64,000 nucleotides of DNA, from the NCBI GenBank assembly GCA_029557915.1, contig JAKQHS010000165.1, positions 1 to 64,000 of the forward strand, given 5' to 3'. Within the stretch, counting starts at the first letter, position 1, and each line of letters begins with the position of its first letter. Below are positions 17,465 to 25,908 of the stretch, piece after piece. Source of the DNA: Bacteroidota bacterium. GTDB lineage: Bacteria > Bacteroidota > Bacteroidia > Chitinophagales > Saprospiraceae. The notes beneath the pieces were generated by a model. It had not been told where the DNA came from. It saw only the letters and a list, made by a program, of their open reading frames with translations, and ran no database searches. Position numbers and translations under genes: made by a program.

Positions 17465-18742
17465 ATGTTTTCTTTTTCTTTTTTTAAGTTATTCTTCCGG
17501 CCCGAATCCGGCATGGCCGTTTTTTTAACCGCTTTATTGAACTGGCCTCTTTCTGTCCAGGCACAGTATCCGGGCATCGCCGACGACATCAACCGCCACC
17601 GGAAAGGGGTTTTAAAAGTCCGGGCCAATCCGGGGGACATGGTCACGGTGGAACAACTGCGTCACGACTTCTGGTTTGGCTGCGCCCTCAGCAACGGTTT
17701 TGGCGGCGGCACTATGAAAGAGGAGGACCATAAACAATATGAAGAAAAATTCCTTCAAAATTTCAATTCCGCCGTTACGGAAAATGCGGTCAAATGGCCC
17801 AGCATGGAACCCCGTAGGAGCGAGGTCAATTATAAGGTGGTAGATCAGTTGCTGCAATGGACCGAAAAACACCAGATCCCCCTCCGTGCACATAATCTTT
17901 TCTGGGGCATACCGCGCTTTGTCCAAGACTGGGTTAAGGAACTGGATGACCAAAGCCTGCTTCAAACCCTCGAAAACCGCGCAGAGACGGTCACCAGACG
18001 GTACAAGGGCCGCTTTGCCGAATACGACCTCAACAATGAAATGATACACGGCAATTATTATGAAGACCGCCTTGGCCCCGATATCACCAGGCTCATGGCC
18101 CAATGGGCCCACCAGGGCGACCCGGAAGCCAAACTGTATTTGAACGATTACGATATCCTCACCGGAAATAAACTGGCGGAGTACCTGTCCCAGATCCGGA
18201 AATTACTCGCACAAGGGGCGCCCATTGCCGGAATTGGCGTCCAGGGACATCTCCATTCGGATACCTTCGACCGGAATCAGCTTAAAAACGCCCTGGATTC
18301 CCTGGGCTTATTCGGACTGCCGGTCCGGATTACGGAGTTTAACATGCCCGGACAGCGTTCGAAATACCATATCGAAAAAATCACGGAGATGAGCCCGGAG
18401 GAAGAAGCCCTTCGGGCCAGGGAAATGGTAGACTATTACAAAATCTGTTTTGCGCATCCGGCCGTCGAGGGGATCCTGATGTGGGGATTCTGGGCCGGGG
18501 CCAATTGGATTCCCTCCTCCTCCCTGTATAAGCGCGACTGGTCACCCACTCCGGCGGCTCAGGCATACCAAGATTTGATTTATAAGGAATGGTGGACCAA
18601 AGAGTCCGGGACCGCTGGAAGCGAAGGGCTGTTTTCGGTTCCGGCTTTTTATGGAAAATATAAAGTGACCGTAGGCGGCCTTTCAAAAGAAATCCATTTG
18701 ACAAAAGGAAAGGGACAAATTGTGGTGGATTTTAAAAAATAA
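17465..18742 (+). CDS. GH10 endo-beta-1,4-xylanase-like enzyme, exported
   Basis: About 425 residues from the ATG at 17465. An ATG at 17444 would overlap the preceding gene by 10 bases. After a signal peptide (charged start, hydrophobic AVFLTALLNWPLSVQA) the GH10 barrel shows NAVKWPSMEP, RAHNLFWG, the acid/base Glu192 in YDLNNEM, GIGVQGHLH and the nucleophile Glu291 in RITEFNMPG, then WGFWAG. Family members cut xylan backbones; here the N-terminal part includes a short beta-rich insert (VLKVRANPGDMVTVEQL) that is common in Bacteroidota GH10 relatives. The C-terminus has a short beta-extension (YGKYKVTVGG). It fits with the GH51 and GH106-like enzymes upstream. Confidence 0.92.
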   Translation: MFSFSFFKLFFRPESGMAVFLTALLNWPLSVQAQYPGIADDINRHRKGVLKVRANPGDMVTVEQLRHDFWFGCALSNGFGGGTMKEEDHKQYEEKFLQNFNSAVTENAVKWPSMEPRRSEVNYKVVDQLLQWTEKHQIPLRAHNLFWGIPRFVQDWVKELDDQSLLQTLENRAETVTRRYKGRFAEYDLNNEMIHGNYYEDRLGPDITRLMAQWAHQGDPEAKLYLNDYDILTGNKLAEYLSQIRKLLAQGAPIAGIGVQGHLHSDTFDRNQLKNALDSLGLFGLPVRITEFNMPGQRSKYHIEKITEMSPEEEALRAREMVDYYKICFAHPAVEGILMWGFWAGANWIPSSSLYKRDWSPTPAAQAYQDLIYKEWWTKESGTAGSEGLFSVPAFYGKYKVTVGGLSKEIHLTKGKGQIVVDFKK

Positions 18743-18766
18743 TACGTCCAATCGGTCTTATTAAAA

Positions 18767-19297
18767 ATGTCTGACTTGAAAAAGATTGAAAAACCGGAAC
18801 CCGGGGAGTACCCATTTTATGCGTCCATGTATATCGACCTTTTGCCGGACGATGGCCTGTTATTAAAACATCTTCAAGAAAATCTTAACCTGGTTAAGCA
18901 GATGGTCTCCGCGATACCTGGAGAAAAATGGACGTACCGGTATGCGCCGGAGAAGTGGACCATAAAAGAAAGCCTGGTCCACATCATGGATGATGAACGC
19001 ATTTACGCCTACCGGGCCTTGTGTTTTGCCAGAAATGAAAAGATTCCTTTGCCGGGCTTTGACCAGGATGCATACGTTTTGTTATCCAATGCCAATGAAA
19101 GGAGCATAGACAATATCATGGAGGAATACGAAGCCGTTCGCCTGGCGACCATAGCCTTATTTAATGGCTTTGACGAGGCCGCCCTGATGCGGATGGGAAC
19201 GGCAAATAAAAATAACGCAACGGTCCGGGCCCTGGGTTATCATATCGCCGGACACGAGTTGCATCATATAAATATCATTAAAGAAAAGTACCTGTAG
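18767..19297 (+). CDS. Cytoplasmic DinB-family protein
   Basis: 176 residues without a signal peptide. The DinB_2-like four-helix bundle shows metal-ligand histidines in LVHIMDDER (about residue 70) and GHELHHINI near the C-terminus. PEKWTIKESLVHIMD is a family hallmark. The activity is unknown; many relatives are damage- or stress-induced or act with low-molecular-weight thiols. The stop codon is part of the inverted repeat that starts at 19292. It is convergent with the FGE-like gene. Confidence 0.88.
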   Translation: MSDLKKIEKPEPGEYPFYASMYIDLLPDDGLLLKHLQENLNLVKQMVSAIPGEKWTYRYAPEKWTIKESLVHIMDDERIYAYRALCFARNEKIPLPGFDQDAYVLLSNANERSIDNIMEEYEAVRLATIALFNGFDEAALMRMGTANKNNATVRALGYHIAGHELHHINIIKEKYL

Positions 19298-19398
19298 CAG
19301 GCGAATTTATTCGCCTTGGGCGATTGTAGCGGGCGAATAAATTCGTATGTTACATCAACTACATACCCGACCTGGGCGAATTAATTCGCCCGCTACAG
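19292..19398. repeat. Inverted-repeat element between convergent genes
   Basis: Left arm 19292-19315 and right arm 19375-19398 are inverted copies matching at 22 of 24 positions; a third partial copy lies at 19325-19345. The core motif is a GGCGAATTAATTCGCC palindrome flanked by CTGTAG. The TAG in each outer arm is the stop codon of a flanking gene (19295-19297 on plus, 19393-19395 on minus). It can fold into a long hairpin and may act as a two-way terminator or be a small mobile palindromic repeat. Confidence 0.7.
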
Positions 19399-21561
19399 GT
19401 CCACCACGCATCTGAAACCGACCGTTGCACATCGGTCCAGTCCCGGATAAGTCAAAAGGTACTTGGCCCCAAATTTTGTTTTTTGCGCTCCCTGGTCGGC
19501 ATACCAATGTGAATTCCTGTTTACATACCCGGCGCCGCCCCGCAATATGCAATAATTATTGTATCCATCCGTGCGTTCGCTTTCCGTCCATTGCCAGACA
19601 TTTCCACTCATATCATAAAGACCGGATTGGGTTCTTCCCTTTTCATACTGTTTCACGGGGCTGAGGCCCCCGACCTGACCGTGATTGCATACGGTGGAAT
19701 CAAATTCATTTCCCCAGGGATAGGTGGTTTCCCGGGCTCCGTTTTGGGCTGCCCATTGCCACTCGGCTTCGGTGGGCAATCGTTTTCGCGCCCACCGGGC
19801 ATAGGCTCGTGCATCATCCAGGCTGACCCACACTACGGGATGTGCTTCCAGGCCCTCCGGGATCTTGTTGCCTTTCCAATGTTTCAAGAAATTTTCGGGA
19901 TGGGCCGGTTTATATCCGGAATCTTCCAGGAATCGTTTAAACTGGGCATTGGTCACCGTGGTTTCATCCATGGCATAAGAATTGAGCATCCCTTTTACCG
20001 GTGCAGACAAGATTTGGTTGATGGCCCGGCTGTAAGAGAAGTCTTCGATGCCCACCAGCGGGTAAAAACCGCATTCCCTTTGTCGGAATTGGAATTCCAG
20101 AATTACCGGATCACGGGATACCGGGATCTCCACCATGCCTTGGGGTAATTTATTTTTCAAATATTTGACGGTGTTTGGCACTGGTTTAAGATGGTGGCCG
20201 GGAATGGAATATGCCGTACTGAAATCGGAATTTTTATCCTTTGAGGCCTGGCTTTGCAGGAAATTACTAAAATCCGCGGTCCTTTCGTTTTCCGGGATGG
20301 ATAGAATCCCGCTGATCGCTTTGGGTCTTAATTCGATAATTAAAAAAGTTTTTCCGCCAGCCGTTTTTGTTTTCACCTCTTTTCCGGTGATCAGGTCATA
20401 ATATTTCATACCCGGTATAAAATCATCTGCCAGGACCGTCCCTTTGGCCCATTGTTCCTGGCGATTGATCAAGGTCCAGAGTTTTTTGCCTTCCAGCTCC
20501 CATTGACTTGCATAGACCCGGTTGAGCCATACGGGAACCAGGGGAGTCCACCGGCCCTCGGTAAAAAACCGGGAGTATCGGCGCTGTGCCGGAAGCATTG
20601 CATCCAGAAGAGACCGGTCCCGGGGATTCAATTCATTGACCGTGCCGAATACGTTTTCCCAAATCACGATTCCACAGCCGTTGATCCAGGCATTCTGAAT
20701 CAGCGTGGATTGTTCGTGGCTGTGCCTCGACAGCCTGTAAATCATATGCCTGGGTTCGAGCCAACGGTTGCGAACGAGGGTCGGAACTTCATTGAATTCC
20801 AGCGCATGGTTTCTCGTCCAGGCCATTTCCAGCCAGGACTGATGGACCTGGTCCAGGGCCTCCGGGACGATGGGGATCTCCGACTGAAATACAGCGCCGG
20901 GGCTTGAAGTTTTCAGTACCTGAAACAGGCTTTCAAAATTGGAAATGGTATCCAGAAAAAAGCCGTCCGCTCCAATTTCTTTCAACAGGCTCAATAATTC
21001 ATCCACATCGTTCCTGCCCGCCAACCGGGCTGTGTGGTCCCATGGATTATAAGCGATCATCAGTTTTTTACCCATGGCATGGAGCTCCTCGCACAAAGCT
21101 TTCAGGGCCTTTACCCCTCCCGGGAGGTTCCTGTAAAAAAAATACTGGTCCCTTTCGTCAAAACCCAGCTGGGGATACGTGGGCCAGAGGATCACCACAT
21201 CCACGCCCCCGTATCCTTCCTCATATTTTTCCAGATATTTTTTGATTGCAAAGTTCCCGTATGGGTCATACAGGTTTTTATCGTTGGCCATAAGGAATAA
21301 GGTGGAATAGGCTTTCGAAGCCCATTGGTATTCCGGCTTTCGGTATATTTCTCCCCGGTACGCCATCCGGTGCAGGACCGAGTCTTTCCAATCGCTGATC
21401 TCCCTGCGCCAATTCTCCCATTGATCCGCAACCTGGGGCGCTTCGATCAGCTGATCATACCTGTTTTCGATTATACCCTGCCCGGGGACCTGGGCGCATG
21501 CAACCTGAATATAGAATACGGAGAACAGGAGAGGAATGATTTTTTTTGAAAACATAGTCAT
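19393..21561 (-). CDS. Glycosidase-like TIM barrel fused to an FGE/SUMF1-type domain
   Basis: About 722 residues from the ATG at 21561 (signal peptide MTMFSKKIIPLLFSVFYIQVACA). The N-terminal half (about 90-430) looks like a glycoside-hydrolase barrel: GGVDVVILWPTYPQLGFDER, MIAYNPWDH and GADGFFLDT, followed by a beta-domain (TLINRQEQW). The C-terminal part (about 530-722) is a formylglycine-generating-enzyme-like domain: MDETTVTNAQFKRFL, RLPTEAEWQWAA, YPWGNE, GLYDMSGNVWQWTE, LRGGAG and VGFRCV. The two cysteines that form the FGE active site are absent from the segment after LRGGAG, so sulfatase activation is unlikely. It may bind carbohydrate or act as a different SUMF1-type domain. The fusion is described further under findings. 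Confidence 0.82.
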   Translation of the reverse strand: MTMFSKKIIPLLFSVFYIQVACAQVPGQGIIENRYDQLIEAPQVADQWENWRREISDWKDSVLHRMAYRGEIYRKPEYQWASKAYSTLFLMANDKNLYDPYGNFAIKKYLEKYEEGYGGVDVVILWPTYPQLGFDERDQYFFYRNLPGGVKALKALCEELHAMGKKLMIAYNPWDHTARLAGRNDVDELLSLLKEIGADGFFLDTISNFESLFQVLKTSSPGAVFQSEIPIVPEALDQVHQSWLEMAWTRNHALEFNEVPTLVRNRWLEPRHMIYRLSRHSHEQSTLIQNAWINGCGIVIWENVFGTVNELNPRDRSLLDAMLPAQRRYSRFFTEGRWTPLVPVWLNRVYASQWELEGKKLWTLINRQEQWAKGTVLADDFIPGMKYYDLITGKEVKTKTAGGKTFLIIELRPKAISGILSIPENERTADFSNFLQSQASKDKNSDFSTAYSIPGHHLKPVPNTVKYLKNKLPQGMVEIPVSRDPVILEFQFRQRECGFYPLVGIEDFSYSRAINQILSAPVKGMLNSYAMDETTVTNAQFKRFLEDSGYKPAHPENFLKHWKGNKIPEGLEAHPVVWVSLDDARAYARWARKRLPTEAEWQWAAQNGARETTYPWGNEFDSTVCNHGQVGGLSPVKQYEKGRTQSGLYDMSGNVWQWTESERTDGYNNYCILRGGAGYVNRNSHWYADQGAQKTKFGAKYLLTYPGLDRCATVGFRCVVDL

Positions 21562-21707
21562 TGATTCAGGTAAAGAACGGGCTTGGCTGTTTTCATCAAG
21601 ACCTTCTGTCCTCTTGCGCAAAAATTTGTTTAAATCTAACTATTTTGTTTGTCCAATCGTGTTCAGTAAATGAATACGTTGTCTTTCTTTCAATTAAACT
21701 GTTGAAT

Positions 21708-23027
21708 ATGAAAAAAAACAAAATTTCTGGCAATGATCGCAGGACTTTTATAAAATCGACCGGGGCAGCCATAATGGGCGGTACTGTGGCCTTTAACCTG
21801 GGCCTGCCGGGACAGGCCTTTGCCCGGAAAACGTTCAAAACGGCAAATACTCTGAAAGTAGGCCTTATCGGCTGCGGGGGAAGGGGCACGGGCGCCGCGG
21901 CACAGGCTTTGGCAGCCGATCCGGATGTGGTGCTTACCGCGATGGGGGATGTTTTCCTGGACCGACTTGAAGAATCCTACAAATCCCTCGTGGAAGCGGC
22001 TGCCCAAAAAGTAAAGGTGGATCCCTCTCATAAATTTGTTGGTTTTGACGCTTATAAAAAAGTCATCGACTCGGGGGTGGATGTGGTCATCCTGACGACC
22101 CCTCCTGCCTTCCGACCGGATCATCTGATCGCCGCCATCGATGCGGGAAAACACGTTTTTTGTGAAAAGCCGGTCGCGGTCGACGCCCCCGGGATTCGCA
22201 AGGTGCTGGCCGCGGCGAAAAAAGCTTCGGATAAAAAATTGTCTCTCGTATCGGGTTTCACCTTCCGTTATGAGTATGCAAAACGGGCCTTTTTTGAGCG
22301 GATCACGCAGGGTGAAATCGGCGAAGTACGCACTGTATCCTCCACCCGCAACGGTGGTTATCTCTGGTATAAACCACGCCAGGAAAACTGGACGGACATG
22401 GAGTATCAAATGCGCAACTGGTATTACCAAAACTGGTTGTCGGGAGATTATCTCGTGGAGATGATCGTTCACAGCCTGGATATGATGTCCTGGGCCGTCG
22501 GCGATAAACTGCCCCTGCAGGCCACCGGGACCGGGGGGAGGCAGGCCCGGGTTGATAAAATGTACGGAAACATTTATGACCACTTTGCCATTGAATACGA
22601 ATATGGCAACGGAATCAGGGGCTTCAGTTTCAGCCGTCAACAAGCCGGTTGTTCCACGCGCAATTCGGTGGAAATTGCGGGTTCCCTGGGTCATGCCGTG
22701 GTGAAAAGCACGGGGATCCCTGAAATCAACGGCAAAACCCGGTGGACGTATCAGGGAGAAAAAAACGATCCCTACCAGACCCAGCACAATGAACTTTTCG
22801 CCTCTATCCGGAACGGCAAACCCATGAATGACGGTCAAATGATGGCCAACAGCACCATGGTGGCCATTCTGGGAAGGATGGTGGCCTATAGCGGACAAAC
22901 GATCAGCTGGGAGGACGCCCTCCAATCGAATCAGGTGCTCGGCCCCTCCATAGATCAGTTTAACTGGGATTTGAAATTTGCCGGACCGGAAGTGGCCATC
23001 CCCGGCATTACCAAGGTTTTGGGCTGA
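21708..23027 (+). CDS. Tat-exported Gfo/Idh/MocA oxidoreductase
   Basis: 439 residues from the ATG at 21708. An in-frame start far upstream would add a long non-family extension. The N-terminus has a twin-arginine signal (NDRRTFIKSTGAAIMGGTV) and an Ala-rich cleavage zone. The Rossmann motif is GLIGCGGRGTGAAAQAL; the catalytic signature FCEKPVAV follows DAGKHV, and later regions fit the GFO_IDH_MocA C-terminal domain. Exported members keep their nucleotide bound and oxidise sugars in the periplasm. The DUF1080 gene follows 27 bases downstream, suggesting one operon for 3-keto-glycoside formation and cleavage. This functional reading is inference. Confidence 0.93.
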   Translation: MKKNKISGNDRRTFIKSTGAAIMGGTVAFNLGLPGQAFARKTFKTANTLKVGLIGCGGRGTGAAAQALAADPDVVLTAMGDVFLDRLEESYKSLVEAAAQKVKVDPSHKFVGFDAYKKVIDSGVDVVILTTPPAFRPDHLIAAIDAGKHVFCEKPVAVDAPGIRKVLAAAKKASDKKLSLVSGFTFRYEYAKRAFFERITQGEIGEVRTVSSTRNGGYLWYKPRQENWTDMEYQMRNWYYQNWLSGDYLVEMIVHSLDMMSWAVGDKLPLQATGTGGRQARVDKMYGNIYDHFAIEYEYGNGIRGFSFSRQQAGCSTRNSVEIAGSLGHAVVKSTGIPEINGKTRWTYQGEKNDPYQTQHNELFASIRNGKPMNDGQMMANSTMVAILGRMVAYSGQTISWEDALQSNQVLGPSIDQFNWDLKFAGPEVAIPGITKVLG

Positions 23028-23054
23028 CCCGCATTCATATAAAACAAGAACCTC

Positions 23055-23795
23055 TTGGCGCGATTTATTAAACCCTGTTGCTGGCTGTTCCTGGTGAGCA
23101 ACTTCCAATATTCGGTTGCGCAACCTTCAACCCTGTCTTTTGGAAAAGAGGTCTCTTCCATCCAGGAGAAAAGAAAAGGAACAACCATAAACTGGATCAA
23201 CGTCAACACGGATCCCGGTACCTGGACTTTGAAAAAGAATGAACTGGTTTGTTCGGGAAGGCCTATCGGGGTGATGCGAAGCGAAAAACAATACGAAAAT
23301 TTTATCCTCCACGTGGAATGGAAACATATGGAACCCGGGGGAAATTCGGGGATTTTCGTCTGGAGTGACGCCATCCCGGGAGAAAAGAACCGTCTTCCCA
23401 ATGGAGTGGAAGTCCAAATGCTTGAACTGGATTGGGTCAAACTGCATACCAAAGACGGCGTCGAACCCCCCATTGCTTATGTGCACGGCGAACTTTTTGG
23501 AGTCGGGGGCGTGGAAACCGTTCCGGACAACCCAAGAAATACCCGGAGCAAGTCCATCGAAAACCGGTGCAGGGGCCGTGGTGAATGGAATACCTACGAC
23601 GTGGTCTGTGTCGATGGAGTGGTGAAGCTGTCTGTAAACGGCAAATTTGTAAACGGTCTTGCAAAAGCCACCCAAAAGAAGGGCTATCTATGCCTGGAAT
23701 CGGAGGGGGCGGAAATCCACTTTCGGAATTTTTACCTGATGGAGTTGCCGCCCGGAGTTACTTCAGCGTCTCAGGCTGCGCCAGAGATAAACTGA
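23055..23795 (+). CDS. DUF1080 protein (3-keto-disaccharide hydrolase-like), exported
   Basis: 246 residues from a TTG at 23055, the only plausible start because a TAA closes the frame 15 bases upstream and a signal peptide ([22 protein letters not shown]) begins here. The body is a concanavalin-like jelly roll of the DUF1080 family: [32 protein letters not shown] and [12 protein letters not shown]. Characterised Bacteroides members split 3-keto glycosides. The preceding gene is an exported Gfo/Idh/MocA enzyme, which would supply such substrates. A short low-complexity tail separates it from the convergent gene. Confidence 0.9.
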   Translation: MARFIKPCCWLFLVSNFQYSVAQPSTLSFGKEVSSIQEKRKGTTINWINVNTDPGTWTLKKNELVCSGRPIGVMRSEKQYENFILHVEWKHMEPGGNSGIFVWSDAIPGEKNRLPNGVEVQMLELDWVKLHTKDGVEPPIAYVHGELFGVGGVETVPDNPRNTRSKSIENRCRGRGEWNTYDVVCVDGVVKLSVNGKFVNGLAKATQKKGYLCLESEGAEIHFRNFYLMELPPGVTSASQAAPEIN

Positions 23796-23835
23796 CCAAC
23801 TAGCTAACTGGCAAACTGACTGACTGACCAACTAA
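23796..23835. repeat. Low-complexity CTAACT/CTGACC run between convergent genes
   Basis: A short degenerate run made of AACT, TGAC and CAAA steps (CTAACTGGCAAACTGACTGA) fills the gap between the DUF1080 and anti-sigma-like genes. A related run (AACTAACTTGCAAATTGACC) lies at about 40986-41005, just before the VCBS-repeat gene. Confidence 0.45.
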
Positions 23836-24423
23836 TTACCTATAAACCTCCCTCAATTCCAGCGTCCCCTGATAATTCAGATGCGGACAGGTTTTTGCAA
23901 TGGCCAGGGCCTCGTCTGCATTATCCGCTTCAAAAGTAAAATATCCTCCCAGCTCCTGTCTTCCCATGAATTCCGGTCTTGCCTCAACCCGATTTTCCCG
24001 ATTTTTCCCGGATAAGATCCAACCACTGCTATGCAAGTGCTCCCCCCCGGCAATTCTTTTCGCCTGGATGTCCTCCAACCAGGCCCTGTATTCCCTGACC
24101 TGTTGCATGGGATCCTGGGCCGGAAGGTCGTCATTATGTACCAGGAGTATGAATTTCGAGGCTTTGGGCGCAGGCATCGCCATTGAATCCCGCGATCCGT
24201 CCGGTTTGCCTGTAAAGTATCCCGCGGCAAATAATCCGATACCCAGCAAGAGGGATGCGGCAAGGCCTGACCATGACCTGGTCAACAGTGGTTTGGGTTC
24301 CAGAATGAGATTTTCCTGTTTCATTTTTTTGATGATTTTGGTAATTAAATAAGCAGGGACCCGCTCATGGGGTGTATGGATTTGGAGTCTTTTTTTTTCT
24401 TCCGGCGTCAATGGATTTTCCAT
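23836..24423 (-). CDS. Anti-sigma-like membrane protein fused to a YCII domain
   Basis: 195 residues. The N-terminal 50 residues are soluble and charged (cytoplasmic side), followed by one membrane segment, SGLAASLLLGIGLFAAGYF (about 52-70). The C-terminal part (about 90-195, on the other side) reads SKFILLVHND, YRAWLEDIQ, GGEHLHSSG, GYFTFEADNADEALAIA and ends GTLELREV, the YCII/DGPF ferredoxin-like fold. The gene starts 9 bases after the sigma factor stop, so it is almost surely co-transcribed. I infer an anti-sigma factor whose outer domain is YCII-like. No canonical zinc-binding anti-sigma motif (HxxxCxxC) is present, so the anti-sigma role is from context and topology. Confidence 0.72.
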   Translation of the reverse strand: MENPLTPEEKKRLQIHTPHERVPAYLITKIIKKMKQENLILEPKPLLTRSWSGLAASLLLGIGLFAAGYFTGKPDGSRDSMAMPAPKASKFILLVHNDDLPAQDPMQQVREYRAWLEDIQAKRIAGGEHLHSSGWILSGKNRENRVEARPEFMGRQELGGYFTFEADNADEALAIAKTCPHLNYQGTLELREVYR

Positions 24424-24432
24424 CGGTTTGAA

Positions 24433-24948
24433 TTAAATGTTTTCCTTTTGAATAAGGTTGCGGAAAGCTCTTCTCGCCTGGTGCAGCTGGCTTTTGCTGG
24501 TTCCCGGTGCAATGTCCAGCATCCGGGCTATCTCTTCATGTTTGTATCCTTCCAGGTCGTGCAACAGGAGGACCGTCCGGTACCCCTCGGGCAACAAGGC
24601 CATCAAGGGTTGGGGGTCGTTTATTTTTATTGTATGCGCGTGCGACTGCATATGGCTTTCTTCCAGCGGCACTTCTGATTTTTTTCTATTCATTTCCCTC
24701 CACCGGTTGATCAGGATTTTAATCATCCAGGTACGGAGACTGGATTTCCATTCAAACGAGGACAGGCCGATGATCGTCCTGAGCCAGGTATCCTGGACCA
24801 TTTCTTCGGCCTGGGAATTATTGCCGGCTGCCAGTTTCATAGCCATATTCCACAGGGCCTGGGCATGCCTGGAATACAACAAACGGAAAGCGGTCTCATC
24901 CCGGGTCCTGAGATAGGTCGTCACCAGCGCCTGATCAATAAAATTCAT
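24433..24948 (-). CDS. ECF-type RNA polymerase sigma factor
   Basis: 171 residues. Region 2 is AFRLLYSRHAQALWNMAMKL..AEEMVQDTWLR, with DTWLR typical of sigma-70 region 2; region 4 is LLPEGYRTVLLLHDLEGYKH and ARMLDIAPGTSKSQLHQARR, a classical helix-turn-helix. The linker is short, as in ECF factors. It directs RNA polymerase to a set of promoters, probably held inactive by the membrane protein encoded just downstream. Two-gene unit; autoregulation is likely but not visible. Confidence 0.95.
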   Translation of the reverse strand: MNFIDQALVTTYLRTRDETAFRLLYSRHAQALWNMAMKLAAGNNSQAEEMVQDTWLRTIIGLSSFEWKSSLRTWMIKILINRWREMNRKKSEVPLEESHMQSHAHTIKINDPQPLMALLPEGYRTVLLLHDLEGYKHEEIARMLDIAPGTSKSQLHQARRAFRNLIQKENI

Positions 24949-25068
24949 GACTTGTAAAAATCAATATCCTTCTTTCTCCCAGACCACCGGTTTTGGACCG
25001 GTTTTTTGAAGCGGGCATCACCCATTAGTGCGCTGAAGTGGAAAAAGGTTGTATGACTTGTATTTTTT

Positions 25069-25908
25069 TTATCCGAATTCCGGACCGAGGATTGCGTATT
25101 GTTTTTCCGGTTCGCCTGGAAAACGGTTTGACCCCCGATACATTCTGTAAAACGGGCGTTGTTCTTCAAAGCCAATAGACTTTAACCAAACTGGCCAGGA
25201 GGGGTCAAAATGCGGTACATCCAAAAGAAGAGACCGGCCTCTGCCCTGGTTTATTGCCGCCAGCACAAGGTGCCGGGCGGTCTCTGCATCGGCGGCCACC
25301 ACGGGACCAATATGAAAATACCGGTGCCCCGGCCGGCCAAAACAATACCCCAAAAGTTTATTGTTTTTTTTCAGAACAAAAGCCATTTCCGGAGCCCATG
25401 TCCAAATCCATTCAAGCAAAGAAAGGCGATCGGCGCCAAAAATTGGACTGTCCGCCTCCTTTATGGCTCCCCATTCATTCTTTTGAAAAACCTTTGCGGC
25501 GCTGATATAAGGGGAGTGGTTCACCCCCGGTTTGATCATCCGGCTCAAAGGATATTCGTCCACAAAACCCATTTTAAGATAAAGTTGCCGCCCTTCGGGA
25601 GTGGCATCCAGTTTAGCCGTAGTTTCTTTATTTATCAGATCCAGGGCCTTTCGCAGCAATTCCATGCCTATGCCCCGACCTCTATATTCCCTGTCCACCA
25701 AGACCATTCCAATCCAGCTGAAACGATCCCCGTAAGGCAGGGTGACCGCTGTGCCGATGACCTTGCCCTCTTCCATCGCCAGGCAAGCCCCTGGACTGAG
25801 CTTCAGGAAAATTTGCCAGTCCCTTTCAAGCTGGTTCCATCCCGCCTGCCTGCATAAGTCCAATCCCCGCGGTATGTCCGCTTCCGTCATTGGACGGCAG
25901 GCCATCAT
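25069..25908 (-). CDS. GNAT-family N-acetyltransferase
   Basis: 279 residues. The N-terminal GNAT domain has the acetyl-CoA loop REYRGRGIGMELLRKAL (about 75-90) and a second, less conserved GNAT-like half with LLDVPHF and GFEEQRPFYRM. This two-domain layout (Acetyltransf plus Acetyltransf_18-like) is seen in several bacterial proteins of unknown substrate. The start overlaps the end of the MFS gene by 4 bases (ATGA type), so the pair is translationally coupled. Confidence 0.88.
   Translation of the reverse strand: MMACRPMTEADIPRGLDLCRQAGWNQLERDWQIFLKLSPGACLAMEEGKVIGTAVTLPYGDRFSWIGMVLVDREYRGRGIGMELLRKALDLINKETTAKLDATPEGRQLYLKMGFVDEYPLSRMIKPGVNHSPYISAAKVFQKNEWGAIKEADSPIFGADRLSLLEWIWTWAPEMAFVLKKNNKLLGYCFGRPGHRYFHIGPVVAADAETARHLVLAAINQGRGRSLLLDVPHFDPSWPVWLKSIGFEEQRPFYRMYRGSNRFPGEPEKQYAILGPEFG

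Noticed and set aside
21690-23123. A 477-codon open frame on the minus strand opposite the exported oxidoreductase
   Set aside because: The opposite frame has clear family motifs and a signal peptide. The antisense translation is His/Gly/Arg-rich without a recognisable domain and is a shadow of the codon use of the real gene.
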